From Deltaproteobacteria bacterium (GTDB lineage: Bacteria; Desulfobacterota; Desulfobacteria; Desulfobacterales; ETH-SRB1): 8,950 nt of DNA. Each line of letters begins with the position of its first letter. The first letter of the stretch is position 1. Positions 1 to 5,754 of this stretch are shown piece by piece. The translations under genes were made by a program, and so were the position numbers. The notes beneath the pieces are model-generated. The model was not told where the DNA came from and made no database searches. It saw only the letters and a list, made by a program, of their open reading frames with translations. The stretch covers positions 1 to 8,950 of the forward strand of contig JAFDFV010000231.1 of assembly GCA_019309665.1 (NCBI GenBank), written 5' to 3'.

Positions 1-10
1 AGGAATCAAA

Positions 11-217
11 ATGAATACACTTGAAATAGAGAAAATGAGTACGATAGATCGTCTTCAGGCTATGGAGGCTCTTTGGGATTCGTTTATGGGAGAAAAACCC
101 GAAATTGATTCCCCGGAATGGCATCGGGATATCCTCGATGAGAGGAAAAGAAAGATCAAAAACGGTAAAGCAGAATTTATTTCTCTTGAAGAGTTAAGAG
201 CGAGTCGTAAATCATGA
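11..217 (+). CDS. Antitoxin of a RelE/ParE-type module (TIGR02574/PF09720-like addiction module component)
   Basis: A 68-residue protein resembling the small 'putative addiction module component' antitoxins. These are short, charged, mostly helical proteins with a conserved N-terminal pattern of the kind seen here (ERLQAMEALWDSF-like, residues about 12-26) followed by a PEWH box and a basic segment near residues 37-52. Such proteins bind and neutralise a RelE/ParE toxin and usually repress their own operon. The start is supported by AGGA at bases 1-4 at normal spacing. The toxin gene follows with an ATGA overlap at 214-217, so the two are translationally coupled. The promoter lies outside the window. 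I see no damage. Confidence 0.85.
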   Translation: MNTLEIEKMSTIDRLQAMEALWDSFMGEKPEIDSPEWHRDILDERKRKIKNGKAEFISLEELRASRKS

Positions 218-522
218 GAATTAAAGATGTCGTTACATTGAAAGAGGTTGTTAATGACCTGAACGACGGAAAGGCTTTTTATGATCAAAGAGAAACCGGC
301 GTTGGTGATTACTTTTGGGATAGTTTAATCGCTGATATCGAATCCCTAAGAATCTACGCAGGTATTCATAATAAAAGGTATGGTCTTTATCGAATGCTTG
401 CCAAGAGATTTCCCTATGCCCTTTATTACGAAATTGAGGATAAAATTGCTTATATTGTCGCCATTTTACCCATGCGTCGTAACCCTGTATGGATTAAGAG
501 AAAGTTGGAAGAAAGAAACTAA
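214..522 (+). CDS. RelE/ParE-superfamily toxin
   Basis: A 102-residue protein with the layout of ParE/RelE toxins: an N-terminal helical part with a YDQRETGVGDYFWDSL-like segment (residues about 23-38), then a C-terminal beta sheet containing RFPYALYYEIEDKIAYIVAI (about 65-84) and a terminal RRNP motif (about 88-91). In this superfamily some members cut mRNA at the ribosome and others inhibit gyrase; the sequence alone does not say which. Its start overlaps the stop of the upstream antitoxin, the usual arrangement for this antitoxin family. It appears intact. No terminator is obvious downstream apart from a weak T-rich stretch near 540. Confidence 0.85.
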   Translation: MRIKDVVTLKEVVNDLNDGKAFYDQRETGVGDYFWDSLIADIESLRIYAGIHNKRYGLYRMLAKRFPYALYYEIEDKIAYIVAILPMRRNPVWIKRKLEERN

Positions 523-643
523 TCGGGTAGCTGAGGGTTTTTCTTCTTCAGCCCCACAACACCCAAGGAAAACATAGGGGGCAGTTTTCATTCTTCATTT
601 CTGTCAAGAATAAAGACGCGGCCCTCTATTTTCTATTCTAAAT

Positions 644-1190
644 ATGAGCATACCCGACAAAATCGTGAAATTGATTGAGACTTTCGATTATAATTTAGAA
701 GCATACAAGAAAGGCTCATATAATGAAACTCAGGTACGTCTTGAATTCATAAATCCTTTTTTTAAAGAATTAGGTTGGGATATTACGAATAAACAAGGCT
801 ATGCAGAAGCCTATAAAGATGTAATTCATGAAGATGCTATAAAAATCGGCGGTATTACAAAAGCCCCTGATTATTGTTTTCGTATAGGCGGTGTTCGTAA
901 ATTCTTTCTGGAAGCAAAAAAACCCGCTGTAAATATCAAAGAAGACATACATCCTGCATATCAGTTGCGCCGTTATGGATGGAGCGCTAAGCTGCCTCTA
1001 AGTATTCTAACAGACTTTGAAGAATTCGCAGTTTATGACTGTCGTGTAAAACCCGCTAAAACAGACAAGGTATCTCATTCACGTATTCTCTATATGAAAT
1101 ACACTGATTATGATGAAATCACAAATATTTTTTTCCGTGAAGCGATTTTAATTGACAGAAGAAGAAATCAAGATTGTTGAGGGGAGATAA
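644..1190 (+). pseudogene. Remnant of a type I/IIG-like restriction endonuclease gene, with N-terminal nuclease domain and extreme C-terminus only
   Basis: The open frame 644-1180 gives 178 residues matching the N-terminal nuclease domain of HsdR-like and Eco57I-like combined restriction/modification enzymes. A PD-(D/E)xK site is visible: APD at residues 74-76 and EAK at 90-92, followed by the conserved QLRRYGWSAKLPLSILTDFE (107-126). Family members usually continue for many hundreds of residues through an N6-adenine methylase and a target-recognition domain; none of that is here. After REAI (about 1147) the frame becomes unrelated, while the +1 frame at 1152-1187 encodes LTEEEIKIVEGR then a stop, which I recognise as the usual C-terminal end of Eco57I-like enzymes. 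The gene therefore kept head and tail and lost its centre. No methylase partner is present. Loss of function is inferred. Confidence 0.75.
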
Positions 1191-1235
1191 TTGACTGGCC
1201 CTTCGAAAAATTGGCTTTAAAAAGGGTAATTTAAA

Positions 1236-1316
1236 ATGCCAAAAGCTGGAGGTTTTTCAACTATAACCGGAGTAGATTTTGAAAAGGGGTCAAAAAGGGG
1301 TCAAGTCTACTATTGA
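1236..1316 (+). pseudogene. Possible 5' stub of an unidentified gene cut by the repeat at 1293
   Basis: An ATG at 1236 preceded by AAAAAGGG (about 1220-1227) opens a 26-codon frame beginning MPKAGGFSTITGVDFEK. The first 17 or so residues look like a genuine protein N-terminus, and the GVDFE pattern recalls the start of some large nuclease-like proteins, but I cannot assign it. From about 1290 the frame runs into the 165-bp repeat and stops at 1314-1316. It could also be chance. Confidence 0.3.
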
Positions 1317-1457
1317 CCCATGAAAGACAATAGGAGACAAAAACCTTAATAATAGAGGAGTTTCGAAGCTTAAAAAATACGACAAGAAAGTTAAAAGACA
1401 GATAGAAAAAATACTTGACAGTATTAATAAGGGTCAAAGGCAGACTTGACCCCTTTT
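1293..1457. repeat. 165-bp MITE/REP-like element, copy A, with perfect 16-bp terminal inverted repeats
   Basis: The ends are perfect inverted repeats: AAAAGGGGTCAAGTCT at 1293-1308 and its reverse complement at 1442-1457, extendable by one base each side. A second, inner pair (TTGACCC near 1313 and GGGTCAA near 1432) nests inside. Copy B at 2985-3149 has the same length and differs at four positions by my count. An extra partial end AAAAGGGGTC lies just to the left at 1282-1291. No transposase is encoded, so it is non-autonomous. Flanking bases show no clear target-site duplication, which would fit IS200/REP-type mobilisation; that is inference. The element separates two unrelated gene fragments. 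Confidence 0.85.
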
Positions 1458-1653
1458 TATTCGCTAGCGATCGTGATGAACCTCATCACGTCCATGTTGA
1501 GAGGGAGGATAAAATCGCAAAATATTGGCTGGACCCATACGTCTTCAAAGCAGTGGAGGATTCAACCGTTTGGAACTGAGAAAAATTCGGGTTATTATCA
1601 ATGAAAATTATATCAACTTAATGGAGGCGTGGAATGAGTATTTTGGCCGTTGA
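1454..1653 (+). pseudogene. DUF4160 protein gene, 5'-truncated and frameshifted
   Basis: Bases 1460-1557 encode the DUF4160 core (ASDRDEPHHVHVEREDKI, then AKYWLDP). A frame change at about 1555-1558 is needed to continue with GFNRLELRKIRVIINENYIN and the family's usual WNEYF ending, with a stop at 1651-1653. The N-terminal 10-15 residues are missing because the 165-bp repeat ends at 1457, directly against the coding fragment. DUF4160 proteins are small and of uncertain function, and are commonly followed by a DUF2442 gene, as here. The molecular role is not known to me; some authors treat the pair as toxin-antitoxin-like. The gene cannot make the family's full product as written. Confidence 0.8.
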
Positions 1654-1926
1654 AATCGAAATCCCCTTTGCGGTAGATGTTCGCGTAACTGAGGGCACCC
1701 TGTCGGTTGACTTCAGCGATGGCAGAACTGTCTCTGTCCCCCTGGGCTGGTATCCCCGGAAGAGCATGCTATCCCCCAAGAAAGAACGAACTGGCGACTA
1801 ATTGGCAATGGGATAGGAATTTATTGGGAGAGAATCGATGAAGATATAAGTGTCGAAGGTCTTCTTGCGGGGAAACCGTCTGAAATGGGGTCAAGTCTAT
1901 GTTTAACCCTTGGTAATAAGCGATAA
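1634..1926 (+). pseudogene. DUF2442 protein gene, frameshifted, with its 3' end merged into a repeat
   Basis: An ATG at 1634 overlaps the end of the DUF4160 remnant. The first frame encodes a typical DUF2442 start: an acidic beta-rich segment ending in VDFSDGRTVSVPLGWYPR (to about 1760). The expected continuation (HAIPQERTNWRLIGNGIGI, then WERIDEDISVEGLLAG) lies in another frame from 1765, so one frameshift occurred between about 1760 and 1765. In the shifted frame translation runs past the usual end into the repeat tip at 1885 and stops at 1924-1926. DUF2442 proteins are small partners of DUF4160 proteins. The overlap of the two starts and stops shows a former two-gene operon. Confidence 0.8.
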
Positions 1927-1978
1927 GAGTAAAATGTAGATATGACCCTATTGCCAAAGAGTTTCGAGGCTTAAAAAA
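1884..1978. repeat. Degenerate third member of the GGGGTCAAGTCT repeat family
   Basis: GGGGTCAAGTCTA at 1888-1900 matches the tip of the 165-bp repeats, followed by TTTAACCC in place of the inner TTGACCC. A 20-bp block, GAGTTTCGAGGCTTAAAAAA at 1959-1978, is identical to an internal block of copy B (ending at 3068). The sequence between is unrelated, and no matching right tip is visible before 2100. This is either an old deleted copy or a different element sharing modules. Confidence 0.6.
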
Positions 1979-2087
1979 ATCTGATGTAAACAAAAAGACT
2001 GCGGTAAAAATATAATGATTGTTTATATAAATCTTTATGGCAACGAATTTAAAGAAACATTATTATCCTTTCACTTAATAATATTTA

Positions 2088-2115
2088 TTGACATATGTTA
2101 TCATCTGATGATAAC
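2088..2115 (+). promoter_or_regulatory. Promoter of the TumE/TumA-type operon with an embedded operator
   Basis: TTGACA at 2088-2093 is a perfect -35 box. GATAAC (2110-2115) at 16-bp spacing, or ATAACT at 17, is a plausible -10. A perfect 9-bp inverted repeat with a single central base, GTTATCATC-T-GATGATAAC (2097-2115), fills the spacer and overlaps the -10. Anything binding it would block RNA polymerase. The downstream helix-turn-helix antitoxin is the obvious candidate repressor. Transcription would start about 10 nt before the ATG at 2132, and no Shine-Dalgarno sequence is visible there, so the first gene may be translated from a very short leader. Confidence 0.7.
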
Positions 2116-2131
2116 TTTTGATTAAATAACA

Positions 2132-2485
2132 ATGAACAAGTATACGAAAAAAGATTTATCTTTAGAGACACTATTAGATTTAAATGGTGAAATATTTCTT
2201 TTAGAAAATGGTTATTGGACAAAATTTGATGTCTTCGAAGTTGCACCGACACCACAAATTCCTCATGGAATCAAGTATTCGATAACTCTGCACGATCGAA
2301 ACAATACGCGTGTTTTGGGTTTTGACAATGCGCATGCTCTCAAACCCAAGAAAAAGAAATACGGCGCACAGAAAATAACTTGGGATCATAAACATAAAAC
2401 AGGCAAAGTCTATGCTTATGAATTTGAATCCGCGAGTCAGTTGATAGAGGATTTTTGGAAAGCAGTAGAAGAAATTTTAAAATAA
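2132..2485 (+). CDS. TumE-family (DUF6516) toxin-like protein
   Basis: A 117-residue protein with the features I associate with the TumE/DUF6516 toxin family: an N-terminal LLDLNGEIFLLENGYWTKFD-type strand region (residues about 15-34), a central HGIKYSITLHDRNN segment (about 45-58), a basic KPKKKKYG stretch (72-79) and a DHKHKT-YAYEFESASQLIEDFWKAVEEI C-terminus. The toxin's target is not known to me. The gene precedes its helix-turn-helix partner with 15 bp between them, the usual toxin-first order for this module. There is no clear ribosome binding site; see the promoter entry. It looks complete and undamaged, unlike most of its neighbours. Confidence 0.75.
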   Translation: MNKYTKKDLSLETLLDLNGEIFLLENGYWTKFDVFEVAPTPQIPHGIKYSITLHDRNNTRVLGFDNAHALKPKKKKYGAQKITWDHKHKTGKVYAYEFESASQLIEDFWKAVEEILK

Positions 2486-2500
2486 AATGAAGGTGATACT

Positions 2501-2878
2501 ATGGCAAAACAAATACTAAGAATCGGAATTATGTCCAGAGAGGACTATAAAAAAAGAACGATTGCGATTGCTAAAGGAAAATATACATCTAAAAAGAAGG
2601 AACCTAAAATATGGTTTGAATCTTTGCAATCAATGGCGCAAGTACTAAGCAACGAAAATCAGGAACTTTTAAAAATTATAAAAGAACAAAAACCAACCTC
2701 TTTAAAAGAGTTGGAAATAGCAACCGGACGGAAGCGAAGCAATCTGTCACGAACATTAAACACAATGGCTAAATATGGTATTGTTGATTTAATAAAAGAT
2801 AAAAGAACTGTGAAGCCAATTGTGAAAGCAACATATTTTAAGGTCGAGTTTGGACTTAATACTCCCTTCATTCAATAA
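2501..2878 (+). CDS. TumA/HVO_A0114-type winged helix-turn-helix antitoxin and repressor
   Basis: A 125-residue protein with a DNA-binding winged helix: helix-turn-helix at residues about 67-92 (SLKELEIATGRKRSNLSRTL then NTMAKYGI) and a likely wing around 95-112. The N-terminal 60 residues include an IGIMSREDYKKRTI motif and a FESLQSMAQVLSNENQELL helix typical of the HVO_A0114 putative DNA-binding family that pairs with TumE. The start is fixed by GAAGGTGAT at 2489-2497, four bases before the ATG. By analogy with other modules it should neutralise the upstream toxin and repress at the palindrome 2097-2115; both roles are inferred. The gene appears intact. Confidence 0.75.
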   Translation: MAKQILRIGIMSREDYKKRTIAIAKGKYTSKKKEPKIWFESLQSMAQVLSNENQELLKIIKEQKPTSLKELEIATGRKRSNLSRTLNTMAKYGIVDLIKDKRTVKPIVKATYFKVEFGLNTPFIQ

Positions 2879-2940
2879 AGATGATGCTTATCTCATAACA
2901 TCAAAAGAACCGGGAACTTTTTGAATCGACACGAAAAAAT

Positions 2941-2956
2941 GGGGGACATCCATAAA
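2941..2956. repeat. Single GGGACATCCATAAA repeat tip
   Basis: GGGGGACATCCATAAA here shares its last 14 bases exactly with the left arm of the hairpin at 3339-3402, and is followed by AATATTGACATG. I find no matching opposite arm nearby, so it is probably one end of a broken copy of the same palindromic repeat family. Confidence 0.5.
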
Positions 2957-2984
2957 ATATTGACATGTTCGTAGTTAGACGGGT

Positions 2985-3149
2985 AAAAGGGGTCAAGTCT
3001 ACTATTGACCCATGAAAGACAATACGAGACAAAAACCTTAATAATAGAGGAGTTTCGAGGCTTAAAAAATACGACAAGAAAGTTAAAAGACAGATAGAAA
3101 AAATACCCGACAGTATTAATAAGGGTCAAAGGCAGACTTGACCCCTTTT
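2985..3149. repeat. 165-bp MITE/REP-like element, copy B
   Basis: The same element as 1293-1457, with perfect 16-bp terminal inverted repeats at 2985-3000 and 3134-3149. Against copy A I count four substitutions (one near 3026, one near 3058, two near 3109) and no indels, so the two copies separated recently or are kept alike by gene conversion. Both carry an internal lysine-rich reading frame in the same orientation (LKKYDKKVKRQIEKI in copy A). The flanks differ from those of copy A, showing independent location. Confidence 0.85.
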
Positions 3150-3207
3150 CAAGTTATTTCCGACCGATGGACCCTTGATTCACCATCAAAAAAAATAAAA
3201 AACCTTG

Positions 3208-3236
3208 TTGACCCTGTAAAATCAGGATGATAGAGT
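3208..3236 (+). promoter_or_regulatory. Possible promoter of the transposase stub
   Basis: TTGACC (3208-3213), 17 bp, then TAGAGT (3231-3236), about 44 bp before the transposase ATG at 3280. An 8-bp inverted repeat, GATGATAG (3226-3233) and CTATCATC (3255-3262), overlaps the -10 and could form a hairpin in the leader, which would fit an insertion sequence that limits its own expression. This is based on consensus matching alone. Confidence 0.4.
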
Positions 3237-3279
3237 AATTTTGGCTCAACAAAACTATCATCAACGAAATATAATAATT

Positions 3280-3351
3280 ATGGCACAAGGTATTCTTCCT
3301 TTCAAGTATGAAACTGAAAAAAAACACAACAGGAATGCGGGACATCCATAA
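3280..3351 (+). pseudogene. N-terminal stub of an IS1380-like DDE transposase
   Basis: An ATG at 3280 opens a frame starting MAQGILPFKYETEKK, which matches my memory of the beginning of IS1380/IS4-type transposases (M-x-QGILPFKYE-x-EKK, then normally TGMTALAGLP). After 15 residues the match ends and the frame runs into the GGGACATCC hairpin, stopping at 3349-3351. More than 95% of the transposase would be missing. The 130 bp upstream, including a possible promoter, may be the insertion sequence's left end; I could not identify its terminal repeat. Confidence 0.5.
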
Positions 3352-3402
3352 ATAAGTAAATCATGCTTAAAAGATAGTTATTTACTTGTTTATGAATGTC
3401 CC
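3339..3402. repeat. 64-bp palindromic (REP-like) hairpin element
   Basis: The left arm at 3339-3361 (GGGACATCCATAAATAAG then TAAAT) pairs with the right arm at 3380-3402 over 23 bp with two mismatches, leaving an 18-nt loop. A single related tip lies at 2941-2956. The hairpin sits exactly between the transposase stub and the prdA remnant, and its right arm supplies the apparent start codons of the prdA frame (TTG 3386, ATG 3392). It could also act as a transcription block, but no T-run follows, so a repeat is the better call. Confidence 0.75.
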
Positions 3403-3892
3403 AGACAGTCAATACCTCCTTAGAAAAATTGAAAAAATCTATAATAGACGACATGGAAGAAAAATGGTGATTTCCGATAAGGGCGCAGAACAGTCTCATA
3501 AAGAAAAAGTCATAAGAAGGTTGGTTAGAAAATATTTCAAAATAGAAAAAGTTAAAACGGGCGCAGAAACTGAAATAAAAGGTACTACGCTTTATATAAG
3601 ACAAGATCTTTGCAAAGATGCCATTGAAAGTGAGGATCTAGTTACAGATATGAAACTATCTATTATAACTCCTGATAGATATAGTGAATATAGTGAAACA
3701 ATAATAGATGTTCAGCCTATAGCTGTTAAGGAACAAGGTGAAATAGGTGATGGTATAACCAGGGTATTAGACGGTGTTCTTATGATAGTGACAGGGACTG
3801 ATGAGCTTGGAGTTCAAATTGGGGAATTCGGTTCTTCCGAAGGTACAATGGATAGTAATATTATGTGGGGAAGACCAGGTTCCCCGGAATGA
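3386..3892 (+). pseudogene. prdA: D-proline reductase proprotein PrdA, middle fragment (N-terminus lost, ends at an internal deletion)
   Basis: From residue about 39 (base 3500) the 168-residue frame matches the part of PrdA before its cleavage site: KEKVIRRL, KIEKVKTGAETEIKGTTLYIR, then IITPDRYSEYSETIIDVQPI, GDGITRVLDGV and GVQIGEFGSSEG. PrdA is the proprotein of the two larger D-proline reductase subunits and normally begins roughly 190 residues earlier; here that part is absent and the first 38 residues do not look like PrdA. The TTG/ATG start region lies inside the hairpin repeat and has no good ribosome binding site. The frame ends at GRPGSPE-TGA (3890-3892). That TGA is not selenocysteine: the family's continuation (about 33 residues, through MERxGPLAAH) is missing and homology resumes in another frame. 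Confidence 0.8.
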
Positions 3893-4782
3893 TCACTCAA
3901 GAAATAAGAGAAGCGCTCAAAAAACTTGATGAAAAGCTGCTTGTGAATACGGAAGAGTTTCTTCAAACACGACATCCTGGTAAGAAAAAGGTGGCTATAA
4001 TCAAAGAAATAATGGGTCAAGGAGCAATGCATGAAAACCTTATCATGCCCATTGAGCCAGTTGGTATAGTAGGCGCAAAATCCACCGTTGATCTCGGCAA
4101 CGTTCCGATAGTAGTCTCGCCCCTTCAAGTATTAGATGGATGTATACATGCTTTAACTTGTGTTGGACCTGCATCTAAAGAAACATCAAGACATTACTGG
4201 AGAGAGCCATTAGTTATCAACATCATGGGTGATGAAGAATTAGACCTGTGTGCAGTTATATTAGTCGGTTCGCCACAGGTTAATTCCGAAAAGTTTTATG
4301 TATCCAAAATATTAGGTATGACCATAGAGGCCATGGACCTTGATGGCGCTATCATAGCCACAGAAGGATTTGGTAATAATCATATTGACTTTGCCAGTCA
4401 TATTGAGCAGATTGGCAAGAGGGGGATTCCAGTAGTTGGAATGACATATTCGGGTGTTCAAGGACAGTTGATTGTTGGCAACAAATATATGGATGCAATG
4501 ATTGAACTTAACAAATCTGCTGAAGGTATCGAAGATGGGATACTCGAAAATAACTCCATTGTCCCTGAAGACGCAATAAGGGCTGTGGCTATGCTAAAGG
4601 CTAAAATTCATGGAGAGAAAATTAAAGAGGCTGAAACAAAATGGAATCCAAATGTTAAACTAAACAACATAAAAGTGATAGAAGAAGCTACGGGAAGAAA
4701 AATAGAATTGGCACCAAATGAAACTTCTCTGCCAAGAAGAAGAGAAACGTGTGAATGCGTCCGTACAATGAGAACTCCTTAA
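3865..4782 (+). pseudogene. prdA: D-proline reductase proprotein PrdA, C-terminal fragment carrying the pyruvoyl-forming cysteine
   Basis: Homology resumes at ITQEIREALKKLDE (residues 10-23, base 3892) and runs to the end of the family: KKVAIIKEIMGQGAMHENLI (41-60), GNVPIVVSPLQVLDG, IHALTCVGPASKE, HYWREPLVI, and GFGNNHIDFASHIEQIGKRG. Cys99 (4159-4161) in ALTCVG is the residue that, in characterised PrdA, becomes the N-terminal pyruvoyl group after self-cleavage into the small and large subunits. The initial ATG at 3865 is only the longest frame and overlaps the other fragment. The last 12 or so residues (ETCECVRTMRTP) diverge; one missing base near 4735 would instead give a lysine/arginine-rich end. 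The fragment is well conserved over 280 residues, so the damage is probably recent. prdB follows after 69 bp. Confidence 0.82.
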
Positions 4783-4851
4783 AAAGACCCCTTCTTTTAA
4801 TTGGTTGCATAAGTTCCAAGACGCATAGTTAGTTGAAAAGGAGCTAAAAAC

Positions 4852-5568
4852 ATGAGCTTTACGGTTGTAAGGGGGTTGCAGTCTGAAATATTCATCCCTA
4901 CTATTCCGCCAGCATTCTGGACGCCTGTAAGTAAATCCTTAAATGAAATGGTGGTAGCTTTAGTAACAGCTGGTGGTGTTCATTTGAAATCAGACAAAAC
5001 GTTCAGGTTAGCTGGGGATAGCAGTTATAGAAGAATTCCCGGAGACGCCAAGAGTGATGACTTGATGGTATCACATGGGGGATATGACAATACTGATGTG
5101 AACAAGGACATTAACTGTATGTTTCCCATAGATAGAATAAAAGAATTAGCAAAAGAGGGATTCATAAAAGGTGTTGCATCAACTCATATTGGATTCATGG
5201 GTGGTGGTGGGAATATAGCAGCTTTTACAGAAATCACAGGTCCTGAAATTGCTGGGGAATTGGTAGAACAAAATGTTGATGCGGTTTTAATGACTGCTGG
5301 GTGAGGTACTTGCCACCGCTCTGCGGTCATAGTGCAGAGAGCGATCGAGGAAACCGGAATACCCACAATAATAATAGCAGCTCTTCCTCTGGTAGTAAAA
5401 CAAAATGGTGCTCCAAGAGCAGTTGCTCCCTTGGTTCCAATGGGTGCAAACGCGGGAGAGCCTAACAATAAGGAAATGCAAAGAGCTATAGTAAAAGACT
5501 CGTTAAAAAATTTGGTATCAATAGAAACTCCAGGAGAAATTGTTTCACTTCCATATGAATATATATAG
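4852..5568 (+). CDS. prdB: D-proline reductase selenoprotein subunit PrdB (TGA at 5302-5304 = selenocysteine)
   Basis: Reading TGA 5302-5304 as selenocysteine gives one 238-residue protein that matches PrdB along its length. It starts MSFTVVRGLQSEIFIP, contains VSHGGYDNTDVNKDINCMFP (residues about 79-98) and HIGFMGGGGN, has the active site TAG-Sec-GTCHRSAVIVQRAIEE (Sec151), then PTIIIAALP, NGAPRAVAPLVPMGANAGEP and PYEYI at the end. The selenolate attacks the pyruvoyl-bound D-proline held by PrdA and opens the ring to 5-aminovalerate in the cytoplasm. The same frame is conserved on both sides of the TGA, and a SECIS-like hairpin follows it. GAAAAGGAG at about 4834-4842 sets the start. Simple gene finders would split it at 5304. 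It is the only Prd subunit here without damage. Confidence 0.92.
5317..5343 (+). promoter_or_regulatory. Bacterial SECIS-like hairpin for selenocysteine insertion in prdB
   Basis: Thirteen to 39 nt after the TGA, CGCTCTGC (5317-5324) pairs with GCAG (5334-5337) and AGCG (5340-5343), giving an 8-bp stem with a two-base bulge (AG, 5338-5339) and a nine-base loop, GGTCATAGT (5325-5333). A loop starting GGUC and a small bulge on one side are the features SelB recognises in known bacterial SECIS elements such as that of E. coli fdhF, and the UGA-to-loop distance of 20 nt is in the usual range. The hairpin lies within coding sequence. Confidence 0.75.
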
Positions 5569-5754
5569 TCTATAGCTCATGTTTAATATATTAAGTTTTT
5601 GTCCTGGTTATATGTATCCGAAACCAGTGAGATAAGGAAAGGTTATTAGGAAGAGTAGTGATCACAGCTTTTCATACAGAAAAGTCGAATTGGGAGGTAC
5701 ATGGGATTCAGAGTCGCCGGTTGGCGAGCTTGGAAATTAGGGGAGGATTAGCGC

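Noticed and set aside
523..570. Terminator after the first toxin gene (TTTTTCTTCTTC with flanking GCTGA and TCAGC)
   Set aside because: The stem is only five pairs and encloses the T-rich tract instead of preceding it.
1282..1458. CRISPR-like reading of the repeated GGGGTCA motifs
   Set aside because: The copies are inverted and widely spaced with no regular repeat-spacer units and no cas genes.
1769..1993. A 74-codon minus-strand frame across the DUF2442 remnant
   Set aside because: It is antisense to clear DUF2442 coding sequence and repeat DNA and resembles no protein I know.
2893..3129. A hydrophobic 78-codon minus-strand frame across repeat copy B
   Set aside because: The hydrophobicity comes from reading an AT-rich, lysine-rich strand backwards; it is covered by a mobile repeat.
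3887..3895. The TGA at 3890-3892 in prdA as a second selenocysteine codon
   Set aside because: The frame after it has an in-frame TAA at 3905-3907 and no PrdA homology, whereas homology resumes in another frame. PrdA is not a selenoprotein in the families I know.
5184..5481. Minus-strand frames opposite the prdB active site
   Set aside because: They are shadows of the conserved PrdB frame, with no ribosome binding site and no recognisable motifs.
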